Of a stretch of DNA of 63,913 nt, positions 1 to 9,039 are shown in pieces. The translations under genes and the position numbers were made by a program. Location: the NCBI GenBank assembly GCA_019243635.1, contig JAFAUB010000021.1:1-63913 (forward strand), read 5' to 3'. The number at the start of each line of letters is the position of its first letter. The first letter of the stretch is position 1. This DNA is from Pseudonocardiales bacterium (GTDB lineage: Bacteria; Actinomycetota; Actinomycetes; Mycobacteriales; Pseudonocardiaceae). Below the pieces are notes generated by a model, which ran no database searches, was not told the DNA's origin, and was given only the letters and a program-made list of their open reading frames with translations.

Positions 1-438
1 CTCAGTCGCTCCCCCATCAGGGCTTTCGACACTGGGCTCCGACCTGACCCGTTTCCAGACCAAGCCGCCAGTCTGCTACCGGGCCTCCTGACAGCTACCC
101 GGACCGGACTCACACCGGCAAGCGACGACGAACTTACGACCACAGATCACCTACACCAGGTCACCTCCAGTCTGCTGGGCGCGCGAACCATGCGGGTTAA
201 CTCAGAAAGTCGGAGGCTGCCACCCGAAAGTGAATGGGAGAAGTTCAGCGGTCGACCAGGGGACGGTGTCACACCCCACAAGGGATAGCGCGTTGTCGGC
301 AGATCGTCAGGATGACGGGAACCGACACACGGGGTTACTCGTCAGATCAGCGGACGTGCTCATCGAGGCCCGAGCTGCGTACGCTCACCATGGAGAGCGG
401 TCCACTCGGACGAGGAGAAAGCCACGGGCACTGGCCGC
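1..438. other. Left-edge stretch with no recognisable gene
   Basis: No open frame here has a convincing start, ribosome-binding site or family resemblance. The overlapping frames between about 230 and 998 look like ordinary high-GC spurious frames. A promoter for the lipoprotein at 439 probably lies in the last 100 bases, but I cannot point to its boxes. Confidence 0.4.
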
Positions 439-819
439 ATGCGCAACGCCGTCGTCGCACCGATCATCGCCGGGCTGGTCGCGTTCATCGGCTGCGACCA
501 GAGCGCCGTGACGCCGCATACGACGCCTACCGCCATCCCGACCGTCGCTCCGTCGAGCACGGTCACCACCGCGCCGACGACTGCGCCGCGCACGTCCGGC
601 TCAGGGCGACCGGTGACCATCCTCGGCGTGGTCCGAGCCGGCGCTCCGCCTGGGTGCGACGTGCTCCTCGCCGAGAACGGTGCACATCACCTGCTGCTGG
701 ACACCACCGACCCGCCACGCAACGTCCCGGCCGAGGTCACCGGCGTCCTCGACCTCTCGCTGATCAGCTACTGCAACACCGGACCGCTGCTGCACGTGCA
801 GCGCATCAGCCGACGGTGA
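439..819 (+). CDS. Small putative lipoprotein with Thr/Pro-rich linker
   Basis: A 126-residue protein of unknown function. The N terminus (MRNAVVAPIIAGLVAFIGC) is a short positively charged start, a hydrophobic stretch and a lipobox-like FIGC, so it is probably exported and lipid-anchored at Cys19. Residues about 20-60 are a Thr/Pro/Ser-rich linker typical of actinobacterial surface proteins. The C-terminal 65 residues form a small globular region with two cysteines (GCDV and SYCN) that could form a disulfide outside the cell. It stands alone upstream of mycothione reductase, and nothing in the context assigns a role. The family was not recognised. Confidence 0.6.
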   Translation: MRNAVVAPIIAGLVAFIGCDQSAVTPHTTPTAIPTVAPSSTVTTAPTTAPRTSGSGRPVTILGVVRAGAPPGCDVLLAENGAHHLLLDTTDPPRNVPAEVTGVLDLSLISYCNTGPLLHVQRISRR

Positions 820-994
820 GCGCGGTGGCTGGTGTGCCGCGAGGCGGCGCGACTGGGCCGACGTTCGGGGTATCCGCCCGCGGCTGTTGGCGCGCGCGGC
901 CGGAGATGTTGTGCTGGACGCGTGCGTGGGCGCCCGGGGCATCCCGAAGCGCGGAACCGCCGTGTGAGTGGCCTCAATGGCCGAAAGGAAGGGC

Positions 995-2350
995 ATGAAG
1001 AGCTATGACCTGGTCGTCGTCGGTGCCGGAAGCGGCAACATGCTGCTGGGTCCCGAGCCCGGCCCCCTTCGAGCGGCGATCATCGAGCCCGATCGCTTCG
1101 GCGGGACGTGCCTCAACCGCGGTTGCATCCCCTCGAAGATGCTCGTCGTGGCCGCCGACGCGGCCCGCGCGGTCGTCGAGGCCCGGCGACTCGGGGTGTA
1201 CGCGACCCTGGACCGGGTCGACTGGCCGGCCATCCGCGCCCGGGTGTTCGGTCGGCTCGACCCGTTACATGACGGCGCGGTGGCCTACCGGCGTCGCAAC
1301 GGGGTCGACGTCTACCCCTCGGCCGCTCGGTTCACCGCCCCCCGCATGCTCGACGTCGGTGGCGAGCAGCTGACCGCGCGGCAGATCGTCGTGGCAGTGG
1401 GGGCCCGCCCGGTCGTTCCGCCGATACCCGGGCTGGACACGGTCGCGTTCCACACCTCGGACACGATCATGCGGGTTGACGAGGTACCCGCCTCGCTGGT
1501 CGTGATCGGCGGCGGTGTCATCGCCGCCGAGCTCGGCCACGTCTTCGACGCGTTCGGCGCGACGGTGAGCATCGTGCAGCGCGGGCCCCGGCTGCTCATG
1601 GCCGAGGACGAGCAGGTGTCGGCTCGGTTCACCGAGCTGGCGCAGCGCCGCTTCCGAGTGCTGCTCAACACCACGGTGACCGCCGTCGCTCCCCGCTCGG
1701 GCGGCGTGTCGGTCACCGTCGAGCGCGACGGGCGGACCGAGGTGCTCACGGCGGCCATGCTGCTCGTGGCGACCGGGCGGCGCCCCAACACCGACCTGCT
1801 CGATGCAGCCGCCGGCGGCCTCGAGGTCGATGGGCACGGCCATCTGGTGACCGACGACACCTACCAAACCTCGGTCCCCGGCGTGTGGGCGTTCGGCGAC
1901 GCCACGAACCACTTCCAGCTCAAGCATATGGCTAACGCCGAGGCGCGCATCGTGCGGCACAACCTCACCCATCCTGACGCCCCTCGACGGCTGCCGCACA
2001 CCCTCGTTCCCCACGCGGTGTTCTCCGACCCGCAGATCGCCGGTGTCGGTCTCACCGAGGCGCAGGCTCGTCGACGCGGCACCGACCACGTGATCGCCGT
2101 GCGCCGGTACGCAGACACGGCCTACGGGTGGGCCCTGGAAGACACCAACAGCTTCGTCAAGCTCGTCGCCGACCCGCACACCCGCACGCTCCTGGGCGCC
2201 CACATCATCGGCCCTCAGGCCGCCACCCTGCTACAACCGCTGCTCCAAGCCATGATGCTCGGCCAGAGCGTCGATCAGCTCGCCCACGACGTCCTCTACA
2301 TACACCCCGCGCTGACCGAGGTTCTCGAACAAGCCCTGCTCGAGCTGTGA
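995..2350 (+). CDS. mtr: Mycothione reductase
   Basis: An FAD-dependent pyridine nucleotide-disulfide oxidoreductase that reduces mycothiol disulfide with NADPH in the cytoplasm, keeping mycothiol reduced. The N terminus has the FAD Rossmann motif (VVGAGSGN) followed by the redox pair GGTCLNRGCIPSK. A second nucleotide-binding motif (VIGGGVIAAELGHVF) is central, then ATGRRPNT and the FAD-binding WAFGDAT. The C-terminal dimerisation domain carries the catalytic base in YIHPALTEVLEQAL. The SGN variant of the first motif matches mycothione reductases better than glutathione or lipoamide enzymes. ATG 995 is preferred over upstream GTG 968 because AAAGGAAGG sits just before it. The stop overlaps the GTG of the next gene. 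Confidence 0.88.
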   Translation: MKSYDLVVVGAGSGNMLLGPEPGPLRAAIIEPDRFGGTCLNRGCIPSKMLVVAADAARAVVEARRLGVYATLDRVDWPAIRARVFGRLDPLHDGAVAYRRRNGVDVYPSAARFTAPRMLDVGGEQLTARQIVVAVGARPVVPPIPGLDTVAFHTSDTIMRVDEVPASLVVIGGGVIAAELGHVFDAFGATVSIVQRGPRLLMAEDEQVSARFTELAQRRFRVLLNTTVTAVAPRSGGVSVTVERDGRTEVLTAAMLLVATGRRPNTDLLDAAAGGLEVDGHGHLVTDDTYQTSVPGVWAFGDATNHFQLKHMANAEARIVRHNLTHPDAPRRLPHTLVPHAVFSDPQIAGVGLTEAQARRRGTDHVIAVRRYADTAYGWALEDTNSFVKLVADPHTRTLLGAHIIGPQAATLLQPLLQAMMLGQSVDQLAHDVLYIHPALTEVLEQALLEL

Positions 2351-3573
2351 GAGCACGACGCGAGGACGCCCGCGAGCCGTTTCGCCGGCGGGAACGGCAT
2401 GCTTCGTGGGTGCGCCTGCTCAGCCGGCTCGCGACCGCCTCGGCGGCGGCGTGGATATACCTGCTGGTCGGACACGGTGGCTTCTGGCTCACCTCGACCC
2501 GGCTGCCGGCCGACCCGCGGGAGCCCGGCTTCTGGCCGAGCGTCGGAGCCGTCGTCCCAGCGCGCGACGAGGCGGCGGTGCTCGGCCAGACGCTGCCCAC
2601 GCTGCTCGCGCAGGACTACCCGGGTGAGCTGACCGTGTGGCTGGTCGACGACGGCAGCGGCGACGGCACCGGGGAGCTCGCGCGCACCTTCGCTGACCGG
2701 CCCGGCGCAACGGCCTCGCTGACCGTGCTGGCCGCTGCGCCCCCGCCGCGGGGATGGACCGGCAAGCTCAACGCCCTCCAGCGCGGCGTTGCGGCGGCCG
2801 GCGCCGCCGGGGTGGATCTGCTGCTGCTCACCGACGCCGACATCGCCCACCACCCGTCCTCGGTGCGCCGGCTGGTCGCCACGGCGCTGGCGGACGACCG
2901 CGACCTCGTCTCGCTCATGGCGCTGCTGCGCGCGCGGACCCGCTGGGAGCGCACCCTCGTTCCGGCGTTCGTCTACTTCTTCGCTCAGCTCTACCCGTTC
3001 CCTCGGGTGGCTGCGCCCGGCGCCCGGACCGCCGCGGCCGCCGGCGGCTGCGTCCTGCTCCGCCGTAGCGCACTCGAGCGAGCCGGGGGCCTCCCCCGGA
3101 TCCGCGGCAGCCTCATCGACGACGTGGCCCTGGGCCGGCTGCTCAAGCGCTCCGGCGCACGGACCTGGCTGGGCTTCACCGGTGACCCACCCGAGGTCCG
3201 CAGTGTGCGGCCCTACCCGCAGCTCGCCGACCTGTGGGCCATGGTCACCCGCAGCGCCTACACCCAGCTGCGCCGCTCACCGGTGCTGCTCGCCGGTACG
3301 GTCGCCGGCCTGGGGCTGCTCTACATCGTCCCGCCTGTCGCCGGGCTCGCCGGGCTGGCCCAGCGCTCACCGGTGCCCGCCGCCGCCGGGCTCGGCGCGT
3401 GGGCCGCGATGGCCCTCACGCAGGTGCCGGTGCTGCGGCTCTACGGCCTCTGCCCGCTGCGCGGGCTCGCGCTGCCGGTCGTCGCCACTCTGTATGCCGC
3501 CATGACCGTGGACTCGGCGCGCCGCCACGCGACCGGCCGAGGCGGCGCCTGGAAAGGTCGACCCGTTGGTTGA
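2347..3573 (+). CDS. HpnB-like membrane glycosyltransferase (GT2)
   Basis: A family 2 glycosyltransferase of about 408 residues resembling the hopene-associated HpnB proteins, which are thought to act on lipid acceptors at the membrane; the substrate here is unknown. Visible motifs are ARDEA, VDDGSGDGT (nucleotide-sugar site), TGKLNALQRG, LLTDADIAHHP (DxD-like metal site) and IDDVALGRLLKRSG. One hydrophobic segment lies near residue 35, and two or three more follow residue 315 (LLAGTVAGLGLLYIVPPVAG and the next). The start is taken as GTG 2347, which overlaps the mtr stop (GTGA) and implies translational coupling. No other hopanoid genes are in the window, so the hpn name is only by resemblance. 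Confidence 0.75.
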   Translation: MRARREDAREPFRRRERHASWVRLLSRLATASAAAWIYLLVGHGGFWLTSTRLPADPREPGFWPSVGAVVPARDEAAVLGQTLPTLLAQDYPGELTVWLVDDGSGDGTGELARTFADRPGATASLTVLAAAPPPRGWTGKLNALQRGVAAAGAAGVDLLLLTDADIAHHPSSVRRLVATALADDRDLVSLMALLRARTRWERTLVPAFVYFFAQLYPFPRVAAPGARTAAAAGGCVLLRRSALERAGGLPRIRGSLIDDVALGRLLKRSGARTWLGFTGDPPEVRSVRPYPQLADLWAMVTRSAYTQLRRSPVLLAGTVAGLGLLYIVPPVAGLAGLAQRSPVPAAAGLGAWAAMALTQVPVLRLYGLCPLRGLALPVVATLYAAMTVDSARRHATGRGGAWKGRPVG

Positions 3574-3724
3574 CCCCCGGTCATGCAGGGCCCGACCAGG
3601 CGACATAGTGGGCGCTGATGTCGGAGTCCCTCGGCGGGTGGTGATCCGGGACCGCCACCCCGCCGGACCCCACGCCCAGTGGCCTGCGTGTCGCGTTGCG
3701 TCCCTCGCGGCACCGGGGTAGCGT

Positions 3725-3775
3725 CCATATGTAGTAGTTACATCACTGTAGTTCTTCAACAGATAGTGGTTCGAG
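3725..3775 (+). promoter_or_regulatory. AT-rich presumed nrdR-nrdJ promoter region
   Basis: This is a clear AT-rich island in otherwise GC-rich DNA, with repeated TAGT/ACTA-like words (GTAGTAGTTACATCACTGTAG, then ACAGATAGTGG). Its position suggests the nrdR promoter, and NrdR boxes would be expected here. I could not fit a clean pair of 16-bp NrdR boxes, so only a promoter region is proposed. Confidence 0.35.
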
Positions 3776-3838
3776 CCTCGGCGGTCGTCGACGCTGGGGT
3801 TTTGTGCCCGCGCGCGGACCAGACAAAGGGGGTTGGCC

Positions 3839-4339
3839 ATGCATTGCCCGTTTTGCCGTCACCTGGACAGCAGAGTGATCGACAGCCGCTCCAGCGAGGA
3901 CGGAACGGCCACCCGTCGACGTCGCCTGTGCCCTGAGTGCAACCAACGGTTCACCACCGTCGAGACAACCCTGCTGACGATCGTGAAGCGTTCCGGGGTC
4001 ACGGAGCAGTTCTGCCGGGAGAAGGTCATCGCCGGGGTGCGACGGGCCTGCCAGGGCCGGCCCGTCAGCGAGGACGCGCTGGCGCGGCTGGGCCAGCAGG
4101 TGGAGTACGCGCTGCGCGCCCGGGGCCGTGCGCGTCTGGCCGCCCATGAGGTGGGGCTCGCTGTCCTCGGACCGTTGCGCGACCTCGACGAGGTGGCCTA
4201 CCTCCGCTTCGCCTCGGTCTACCGCGGCTTTGAGTCCTTGAGCGACTTCGATGCTGAGATCCGGCGGCTGCGCGCGGAGCGCGAGCCCGCCCCCCACGAC
4301 GACGAACCGGCCGAGGGCCGGGAGCCCGTGCACGCATGA
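3839..4339 (+). CDS. nrdR: Transcriptional repressor NrdR
   Basis: A zinc-ribbon and ATP-cone repressor of ribonucleotide reductase genes that senses ATP/dATP. The N-terminal zinc ribbon is complete (MHCPFC at the start, CPECNQRF near residue 31), with the characteristic [14 protein letters not shown] between the halves. The ATP-cone follows ([25 protein letters not shown]) and the family signature [11 protein letters not shown] is near residue 125. ATG 3839 has an AAAGGGGG ribosome-binding site; the upstream TTG is not needed. At 166 residues it is slightly longer than usual because of a charged C-terminal tail. It lies directly upstream of nrdJ, its expected target. Confidence 0.95.
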   Translation: MHCPFCRHLDSRVIDSRSSEDGTATRRRRLCPECNQRFTTVETTLLTIVKRSGVTEQFCREKVIAGVRRACQGRPVSEDALARLGQQVEYALRARGRARLAAHEVGLAVLGPLRDLDEVAYLRFASVYRGFESLSDFDAEIRRLRAEREPAPHDDEPAEGREPVHA

Positions 4340-4487
4340 CAGGATTTCCGCCGCGACACGCGGCCCGAGTGGTGACTGTCGGCGGAAATCGACCTCACAC
4401 CATTCACGGCGAATCTGTGGCGACGTTGAGACACTGATTCGCGCAGGCGAGCATGTCATGAGTAGGACATGGAGGGACGAGACAAGC

Positions 4488-7286
4488 ATGTCGGAGATGG
4501 TCGGCAACTCACTGGGTACCCGCGTCGACTCAGACGAAGGGCTGCGTTTCGAGCGGATCTACACCAAGCCCGGGGTGCACCCGTATGATGAGGTGACCTG
4601 GACGCGGCAGGATGTCGTGCTCACCAACTGGCGAGATGGCTCGATCAACTTCGAGCAGCGGGGCGTCGAGTTCCCGGATTTCTGGTCGCCGAACTCGGTG
4701 CAGATCGTCACCAGCAAGTATTTTCGAGGCGCCGTGGGGACGCCGGTTCGGGAGTGGAGCCTCAAGCAGCTCATCAACCGGGTGGTGCTCACCTACACCA
4801 GGGCCGGTAAAGACCACGGATATTTCGCGACCGATGAGGACGCGGAGATCTTCGAGCATGAGATGACCTACACGCTGCTGCACCAGATCTTCAGTTTCAA
4901 CTCGCCGGTGTGGTTCAACGTGGGGACCGCCGCGCCCGCGCAGGTCTCGGCGTGTTTCCTCCTGGCCGTCGATGACTCGATGAGCTCGATCCTGAACTGG
5001 TACAAGGAGGAAGGACTGATCTTCAAGGGCGGGTCCGGCGCCGGGGTGAACCTTTCTCGGATCCGGTCGTCCAAGGAGCTGCTGTCCTCTGGAGGCAACG
5101 CGTCGGGTCCGGTGTCGTTCATGCGCGGCGCGGATGCCTCCGCTGGGACGATCAAATCCGGTGGTGCCACCCGGCGCGCGGCGAAGATGGTGATCCTGGA
5201 CGTCGACCACCCCGATATCGAGGAGTTCATCGAGACCAAGGTCCGCGAGGAAGCCAAGATCCGGGTCCTCCGCGACGCCGGGTACGACATGGACCTGGGC
5301 GGCAGTGACATTTCCTCCGTCCAGTACCAGAACGCCAACAACTCAGTCCGGGTCTCGGATGAGTTCATGCGGACCGTGTCAGCCGGTGGCCGGTTCGAGC
5401 TGCGGGCCCGAACCACAGGTGAGGTCATCGAGACTGTTGATGCGGCCGCATTGTTCCGCCGGATGTGCGAGGCGGCGTGGGCGTGCGCCGACCCGGGGAT
5501 CCAGTATGACGACACGATAAACGACTGGCACACCTGCCCGGAGTCGGGGCGGATCACCACCTCTAATCCGTGCGCTGAGTACGTTCACCTGGACAACTCC
5601 TCATGCAACCTCGCCTCGCTGAACCTGATGAAGTTCCTCCGTGAGTGCCCGGATGGCGTGCAGAGCTTCGACGTGGTCACCTTCGCCAAGTGCGCCGAGC
5701 TGGTGATCACGGCCATGGACATCTCCATCTGCTTCGCCGATTTCCCCACCGAGGCGATCGGGGAGACGACTCGGGCGTACCGGCAGCTCGGGATGGGCTA
5801 CGCCAATCTCGGTGCGCTACTGATGGCGACCGGGCACGCCTACGACTCCGACGGTGGCCGCAGCCTGGCCGGCGCGATCACCAGTCTGATGACCGGTGTG
5901 GCCTACCGACGTTCCGCGCGGCTCGCCGGGATGGTGGGCGCCTACGACGGGTACGCCCGCAACGCCGAGGGCCACACCCGGGTCATGCGCAAGCACGCCG
6001 AGGTCAACGCCGACGCGCGGCGGGTCGATGAGCTGGACACCCCCGTGTGGGAGGCTGCGGCCCGGGCGTGGCGGGAGTCCCTGTCGATCGGTGAGCGCAA
6101 CGGCTGGCGCAATGCGCAGGTCACACTGCTGGCACCGACTGGTACCTCAGGGCTGGCGATGGACGTCGACACCACCGGCATCGAGCCGGCCCTGGGGCTG
6201 ATCACCTTCAAGAAGCTCGTCGGTGGCGGCTCGATGCAGTTCGTCAACGGGACCGTGCCTCGGGCCCTGCGCAAGCTTGGCTACCAGCAGGAACAGGTCG
6301 AGGCGATCGTCGCGCACATCGCCGAGCACGGCAACGTCCTGCGCGCGCCGGGGCTGCGTCCCGAGCATTACGCGGTGTTCGACTGCGCGATGGGCGAAGC
6401 GGCGATCGCGCCGATGGGGCACCTGCGGATGCTCGCGGCGGTGCAGCCTTTCCTTTCCGGCGCGATCAGCAAGACGATCAACATGCCGGAGAGCGCGACC
6501 GTCGAGGACGTCGAGCGTATTTACCTCCAGGGCTGGGAGCTCGGTCTGAAAGCGGTCGCGATCTACCGGGACAACTGCAAGGTGGGTCAGCCTTTGTCGG
6601 TGTCCAAGCGCGACGGCAAGACCGCGGCCGCGCCGATCGCCGGGGCCGCAGTGGAGTACCGGCCCGTCCGCAGGCGACTGCCCAAGAACCGAACCGGTCT
6701 CACCACGTCGTTCACGGTGGGCGGCGCCGAGGGTTACATCACCGCGAACTCCTACCCGGGCGACGGCCTCGGTGAGGTCTTCCTCAAGATCTCCAAGCAG
6801 GGCTCGACGCTGGCCGGACTGATGGACGCCTTCTCGGTGGCGATCTCGGTGGGCCTGCAGTACGGAGTGCCGCTGGAGACCTATGTCTCGAAGTTCACCA
6901 ACATGCGCTTCGAGCCGGCCGGACTGACCGACGATCCGGATGTGCGGATGGCGCAGTCCATCATGGACTACATCTTCCGGCGGCTGGCTCTGGACTTCCT
7001 GCCTGCCGAGACCCGGTCGACGCTGGGCATCTACTCGGCCGCCCAGCGAGCCCAGCAGGTACAGACCGGCTCCTACGATGTCCCGGCGCGACCGAGGGGG
7101 GGGGGCGAACCCGCCGCTGCGGCCCAGCCGGCGCCGGGCGCGGTGCACTCGTCGATAGAGCTGATCGAAGCCACCCAGGGGCTGCACGCCGACGCCCCGT
7201 TGTGTTTCACCTGCGGGGTCAAGATGCAGCCCGCCGGGTCGTGCTACCTCTGCTCCTCGTGCGGGTCCACCTCCGGCTGCAGCTGA
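4488..7286 (+). CDS. nrdJ: Adenosylcobalamin-dependent (class II) ribonucleotide reductase NrdJ
   Basis: Reduces ribonucleotides to deoxyribonucleotides using a radical generated from adenosylcobalamin, so it works with or without oxygen. About 932 residues. The core shows SFNSPVWFNVG, GGSGAGVNLSRIR, NPCAEYVHLDNSSCNLASLN (active-site cysteine region) and VTLLAPTGTSGLAMDVDTTG. The C terminus ends with two CxxC-type pairs (LCFTCGVKM and CYLCSSCGSTSGCS) that regenerate the active site. ATG 4488 is chosen; ATG 4458 in the same frame is an alternative. A run of ten G at 7096-7105 lies in the variable linker before the C-terminal cysteines. The reading frame through it is intact. nrdR sits immediately upstream. 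Confidence 0.95.
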   Translation: MSEMVGNSLGTRVDSDEGLRFERIYTKPGVHPYDEVTWTRQDVVLTNWRDGSINFEQRGVEFPDFWSPNSVQIVTSKYFRGAVGTPVREWSLKQLINRVVLTYTRAGKDHGYFATDEDAEIFEHEMTYTLLHQIFSFNSPVWFNVGTAAPAQVSACFLLAVDDSMSSILNWYKEEGLIFKGGSGAGVNLSRIRSSKELLSSGGNASGPVSFMRGADASAGTIKSGGATRRAAKMVILDVDHPDIEEFIETKVREEAKIRVLRDAGYDMDLGGSDISSVQYQNANNSVRVSDEFMRTVSAGGRFELRARTTGEVIETVDAAALFRRMCEAAWACADPGIQYDDTINDWHTCPESGRITTSNPCAEYVHLDNSSCNLASLNLMKFLRECPDGVQSFDVVTFAKCAELVITAMDISICFADFPTEAIGETTRAYRQLGMGYANLGALLMATGHAYDSDGGRSLAGAITSLMTGVAYRRSARLAGMVGAYDGYARNAEGHTRVMRKHAEVNADARRVDELDTPVWEAAARAWRESLSIGERNGWRNAQVTLLAPTGTSGLAMDVDTTGIEPALGLITFKKLVGGGSMQFVNGTVPRALRKLGYQQEQVEAIVAHIAEHGNVLRAPGLRPEHYAVFDCAMGEAAIAPMGHLRMLAAVQPFLSGAISKTINMPESATVEDVERIYLQGWELGLKAVAIYRDNCKVGQPLSVSKRDGKTAAAPIAGAAVEYRPVRRRLPKNRTGLTTSFTVGGAEGYITANSYPGDGLGEVFLKISKQGSTLAGLMDAFSVAISVGLQYGVPLETYVSKFTNMRFEPAGLTDDPDVRMAQSIMDYIFRRLALDFLPAETRSTLGIYSAAQRAQQVQTGSYDVPARPRGGGEPAAAAQPAPGAVHSSIELIEATQGLHADAPLCFTCGVKMQPAGSCYLCSSCGSTSGCS
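7096..7105 (+). repeat. G10 homopolymer inside nrdJ
   Basis: Ten consecutive G bases encode part of the Arg/Gly linker between the catalytic body and the C-terminal cysteine tail of NrdJ. Gain or loss of one base would remove the tail cysteines. It is also a classical place for sequencing error. Confidence 0.9.
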
Positions 7287-7335
7287 TCACAACGAAGCTG
7301 GTGATCGCGCTGCTCGGCGCGTTCGTCGCCCCGGC

Positions 7336-7360
7336 GGCCCGGCGAGCTTCGTGCCGGGCC
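7336..7360 (+). terminator. Hairpin after nrdJ
   Basis: GGCCCGGC and GCCGGGCC form perfect 8-bp arms around a 9-base loop, about 50 bases past the nrdJ stop and before the convergent LysM gene. There is no T-tract, as is common in actinobacteria. It could serve both convergent genes. Confidence 0.5.
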
Positions 7361-7444
7361 TGCGCGTCCAACCCCGCGACCCGGCGTGCCTACCCCCCAC
7401 AGCCGGCCGCCCTGGCCGATGGCGCCCTCGTCTGCCGACGCTCA

Positions 7445-7957
7445 CTACCGTCCGTGGGGAACCTGCAGCTGCTGACCAGGCGTGATGGCTGAGCCCGCGA
7501 TGCCGTTCAGCTGCCGAATCCGCTCCACCACCGCAGGCTGGTCAGACTGAGGTGCCGCCCGGCGCGCCACGTCCCATACGGTCTCGCCGGCACCCACTCG
7601 GATCACCACCGTCTCCGCCGGGATCCCCGGGCCTGCACCCTGCCCGATCCAGTCCTGCCCGATCCAGCCGAGGCCACCGACCACGGTCAGCGTCACAGTG
7701 GCGGCCGCGACCACCCTCGTCACTCGGCCGGACCGCAACGTGGGTGGACGCCCTCCCTGCACCCGGCCCAGCACCCGCTGTTGCTCCGGACATGCCGGAC
7801 GCCGCCCCCCTACTGGAGGCGCAAGAGGCGGCACGGGCGCTGGAGGCGCGGGAAGCGACCGGGTGGACGCCGCTAGCGTGGCCGGCCTGGCGTCCCTCGA
7901 TACCGCCTTCTCACGCCGTGCCGCAGGCGATCCGCCCAACTGTGCTGGTGCCGTCAT
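7445..7957 (-). CDS. LysM-domain membrane protein, ChiZ/DivS-like
   Basis: A 170-residue protein with a Pro/Ala-rich cytoplasmic N terminus, one membrane helix near residues 80-98 (VTRVVAAATVTLTVVGGLGWI) and a C-terminal LysM peptidoglycan-binding domain (VRVGAGETVWDVARRAAP to ITPGQQLQVP). The position matches Mycobacterium Rv2719c (ChiZ) and Corynebacterium divS: divergent from lexA, next to nrdR. Those proteins are induced by DNA damage and delay cell division. A perfect SOS box lies 25 bases upstream of the ATG, and a GAGGAG ribosome-binding site precedes it. I infer a damage-induced division inhibitor at the envelope. The catalytic activity claimed for ChiZ cannot be judged from this sequence. 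Confidence 0.75.
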   Translation of the reverse strand: MTAPAQLGGSPAARREKAVSRDARPATLAASTRSLPAPPAPVPPLAPPVGGRRPACPEQQRVLGRVQGGRPPTLRSGRVTRVVAAATVTLTVVGGLGWIGQDWIGQGAGPGIPAETVVIRVGAGETVWDVARRAAPQSDQPAVVERIRQLNGIAGSAITPGQQLQVPHGR

Positions 7958-7981
7958 CGAGACTCCTCATCACGGATACTA

Positions 7982-7997
7982 TCGAACGCGAGTTCGA
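7982..7997. promoter_or_regulatory. SOS box (LexA operator), LysM-gene side
   Basis: TCGAACGCGAGTTCGA is a perfect palindrome outside its four-base core and matches the actinobacterial SOS consensus CGAAC-N4-GTTCG. It lies 25 bases upstream of the LysM gene start, so LexA bound here should block that promoter. Confidence 0.85.
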
Positions 7998-8061
7998 TCG
8001 AACTGCTGTGCGGTGTCTATCACGGCACCCTGACAGAATCGGTCACCCTGCGGCGTGTTGC

Positions 8062-8077
8062 TCGAACAGATGTTTGA
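8062..8077. promoter_or_regulatory. SOS box (LexA operator), lexA side
   Basis: TCGAACAGATGTTTGA fits CGAAC-N4-GTTYG with one C-to-T change in the right half. It lies about 155 bases before the lexA start and 64 bases from the first box, fitting autorepression of lexA. Confidence 0.75.
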
Positions 8078-8231
8078 TCTTTGGTGCGCCGGTGGTTAGC
8101 GTCAGCACCGCGACGGACCGCGTGGGGTCCGGACAGTCTCGACAGCGGACCGTGCGGGTCCGACAGTGCCCACGTACCTGACCACGTAACTACAGTGCCC
8201 AGGTAATGACTACGGAGCTCGAGGAGGAGCG

Positions 8232-9014
8232 TTGGGACGACAACGGAGCGACGAGCCGGAGGTAGCCGGTTCCGGAGCGCAGGCCCAGGGGCCGAGCGCG
8301 CAGAGTCCAGGCGCACAGGCTCAAGGCGACGCCGCGCAGGTGCACATTTTCCCTGACCTCGACGACAGCACCGGCAACGACAGCCTCACGCCACGCCAGC
8401 GACGGGTTCTGGAGGTGATCCGGGAGTGGGTGGAGCGGCTCGGCTACCCGCCGAGCGTGCGGGAGATCGGCGAGGCGGTCGGGCTCACCTCGACCTCGTC
8501 GGTCGCACACCAGCTGCGCGCCTTGGAACGCAAGGGATACCTACGCCGCGACCCCAACCGGCCTCGCGCTGTCGGTGTCCGACCCGCGGACAGCGCGCCC
8601 GACCCCGCTGACGCCCCGAGCGGGGAGCCCGCTCGCCCCAGCCCCGTTTTCGTTCCCGTAGTGGGCCGGATCGCCGCGGGCGGTCCGGTGCTCGCCGAGC
8701 AGGCCGTCGAGGACGTCTTCCCGCTGCCGAAAGAGATCGTCGGTGGGGGGACGCTGTTTCTGCTGCGGGTCGTGGGTGACTCCATGGTCGAGGCGGCGAT
8801 CACCGACGGGGACTGGGTGGTCGTCCGCCAGCAGCCCAATGCCGAGAACGGGGACATCGTCGCCGCCATGATCGACGGTGAGGCGACCGTGAAGACGTTC
8901 AAGCGCCGTGACGGGCACGTCTGGCTGCTCCCACACAACCCTGCCTACGAGCCGATCCCGGGGAACGAGGCGACCGTGCTCGGCCGGGTGGTGGCGGTGC
9001 TGCGGCGGCTGTGA
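8232..9014 (+). CDS. lexA: SOS repressor LexA
   Basis: LexA represses DNA-damage genes and cleaves itself when stimulated by RecA filaments. The winged-helix domain is present ([29 protein letters not shown], then [20 protein letters not shown]). The autoproteolysis site Ala-Gly is in [14 protein letters not shown], the catalytic serine in [11 protein letters not shown] and the lysine in [10 protein letters not shown]. The start is taken at TTG 8232, directly behind GAGGAGGAGC, giving 260 residues. This makes an N-terminal tail of about 50 residues rich in Gln/Ala/Gly, longer than in most relatives. GTG 8340 in the same frame would give a more usual length. Two SOS boxes lie upstream. Confidence 0.93.
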   Translation: MGRQRSDEPEVAGSGAQAQGPSAQSPGAQAQGDAAQVHIFPDLDDSTGNDSLTPRQRRVLEVIREWVERLGYPPSVREIGEAVGLTSTSSVAHQLRALERKGYLRRDPNRPRAVGVRPADSAPDPADAPSGEPARPSPVFVPVVGRIAAGGPVLAEQAVEDVFPLPKEIVGGGTLFLLRVVGDSMVEAAITDGDWVVVRQQPNAENGDIVAAMIDGEATVKTFKRRDGHVWLLPHNPAYEPIPGNEATVLGRVVAVLRRL

Positions 9015-9039
9015 ACCGACTCACCATCCGAGGAGCTCG

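Noticed and set aside
4340..4487. Cobalamin riboswitch before the B12-dependent nrdJ
   Set aside because: No B12-box-like conserved segment; the space is too short and nrdJ is next to its repressor gene.
4488..7286. Intein in NrdJ, a common host
   Set aside because: The protein aligns through all conserved motifs without interruption at 932 residues.
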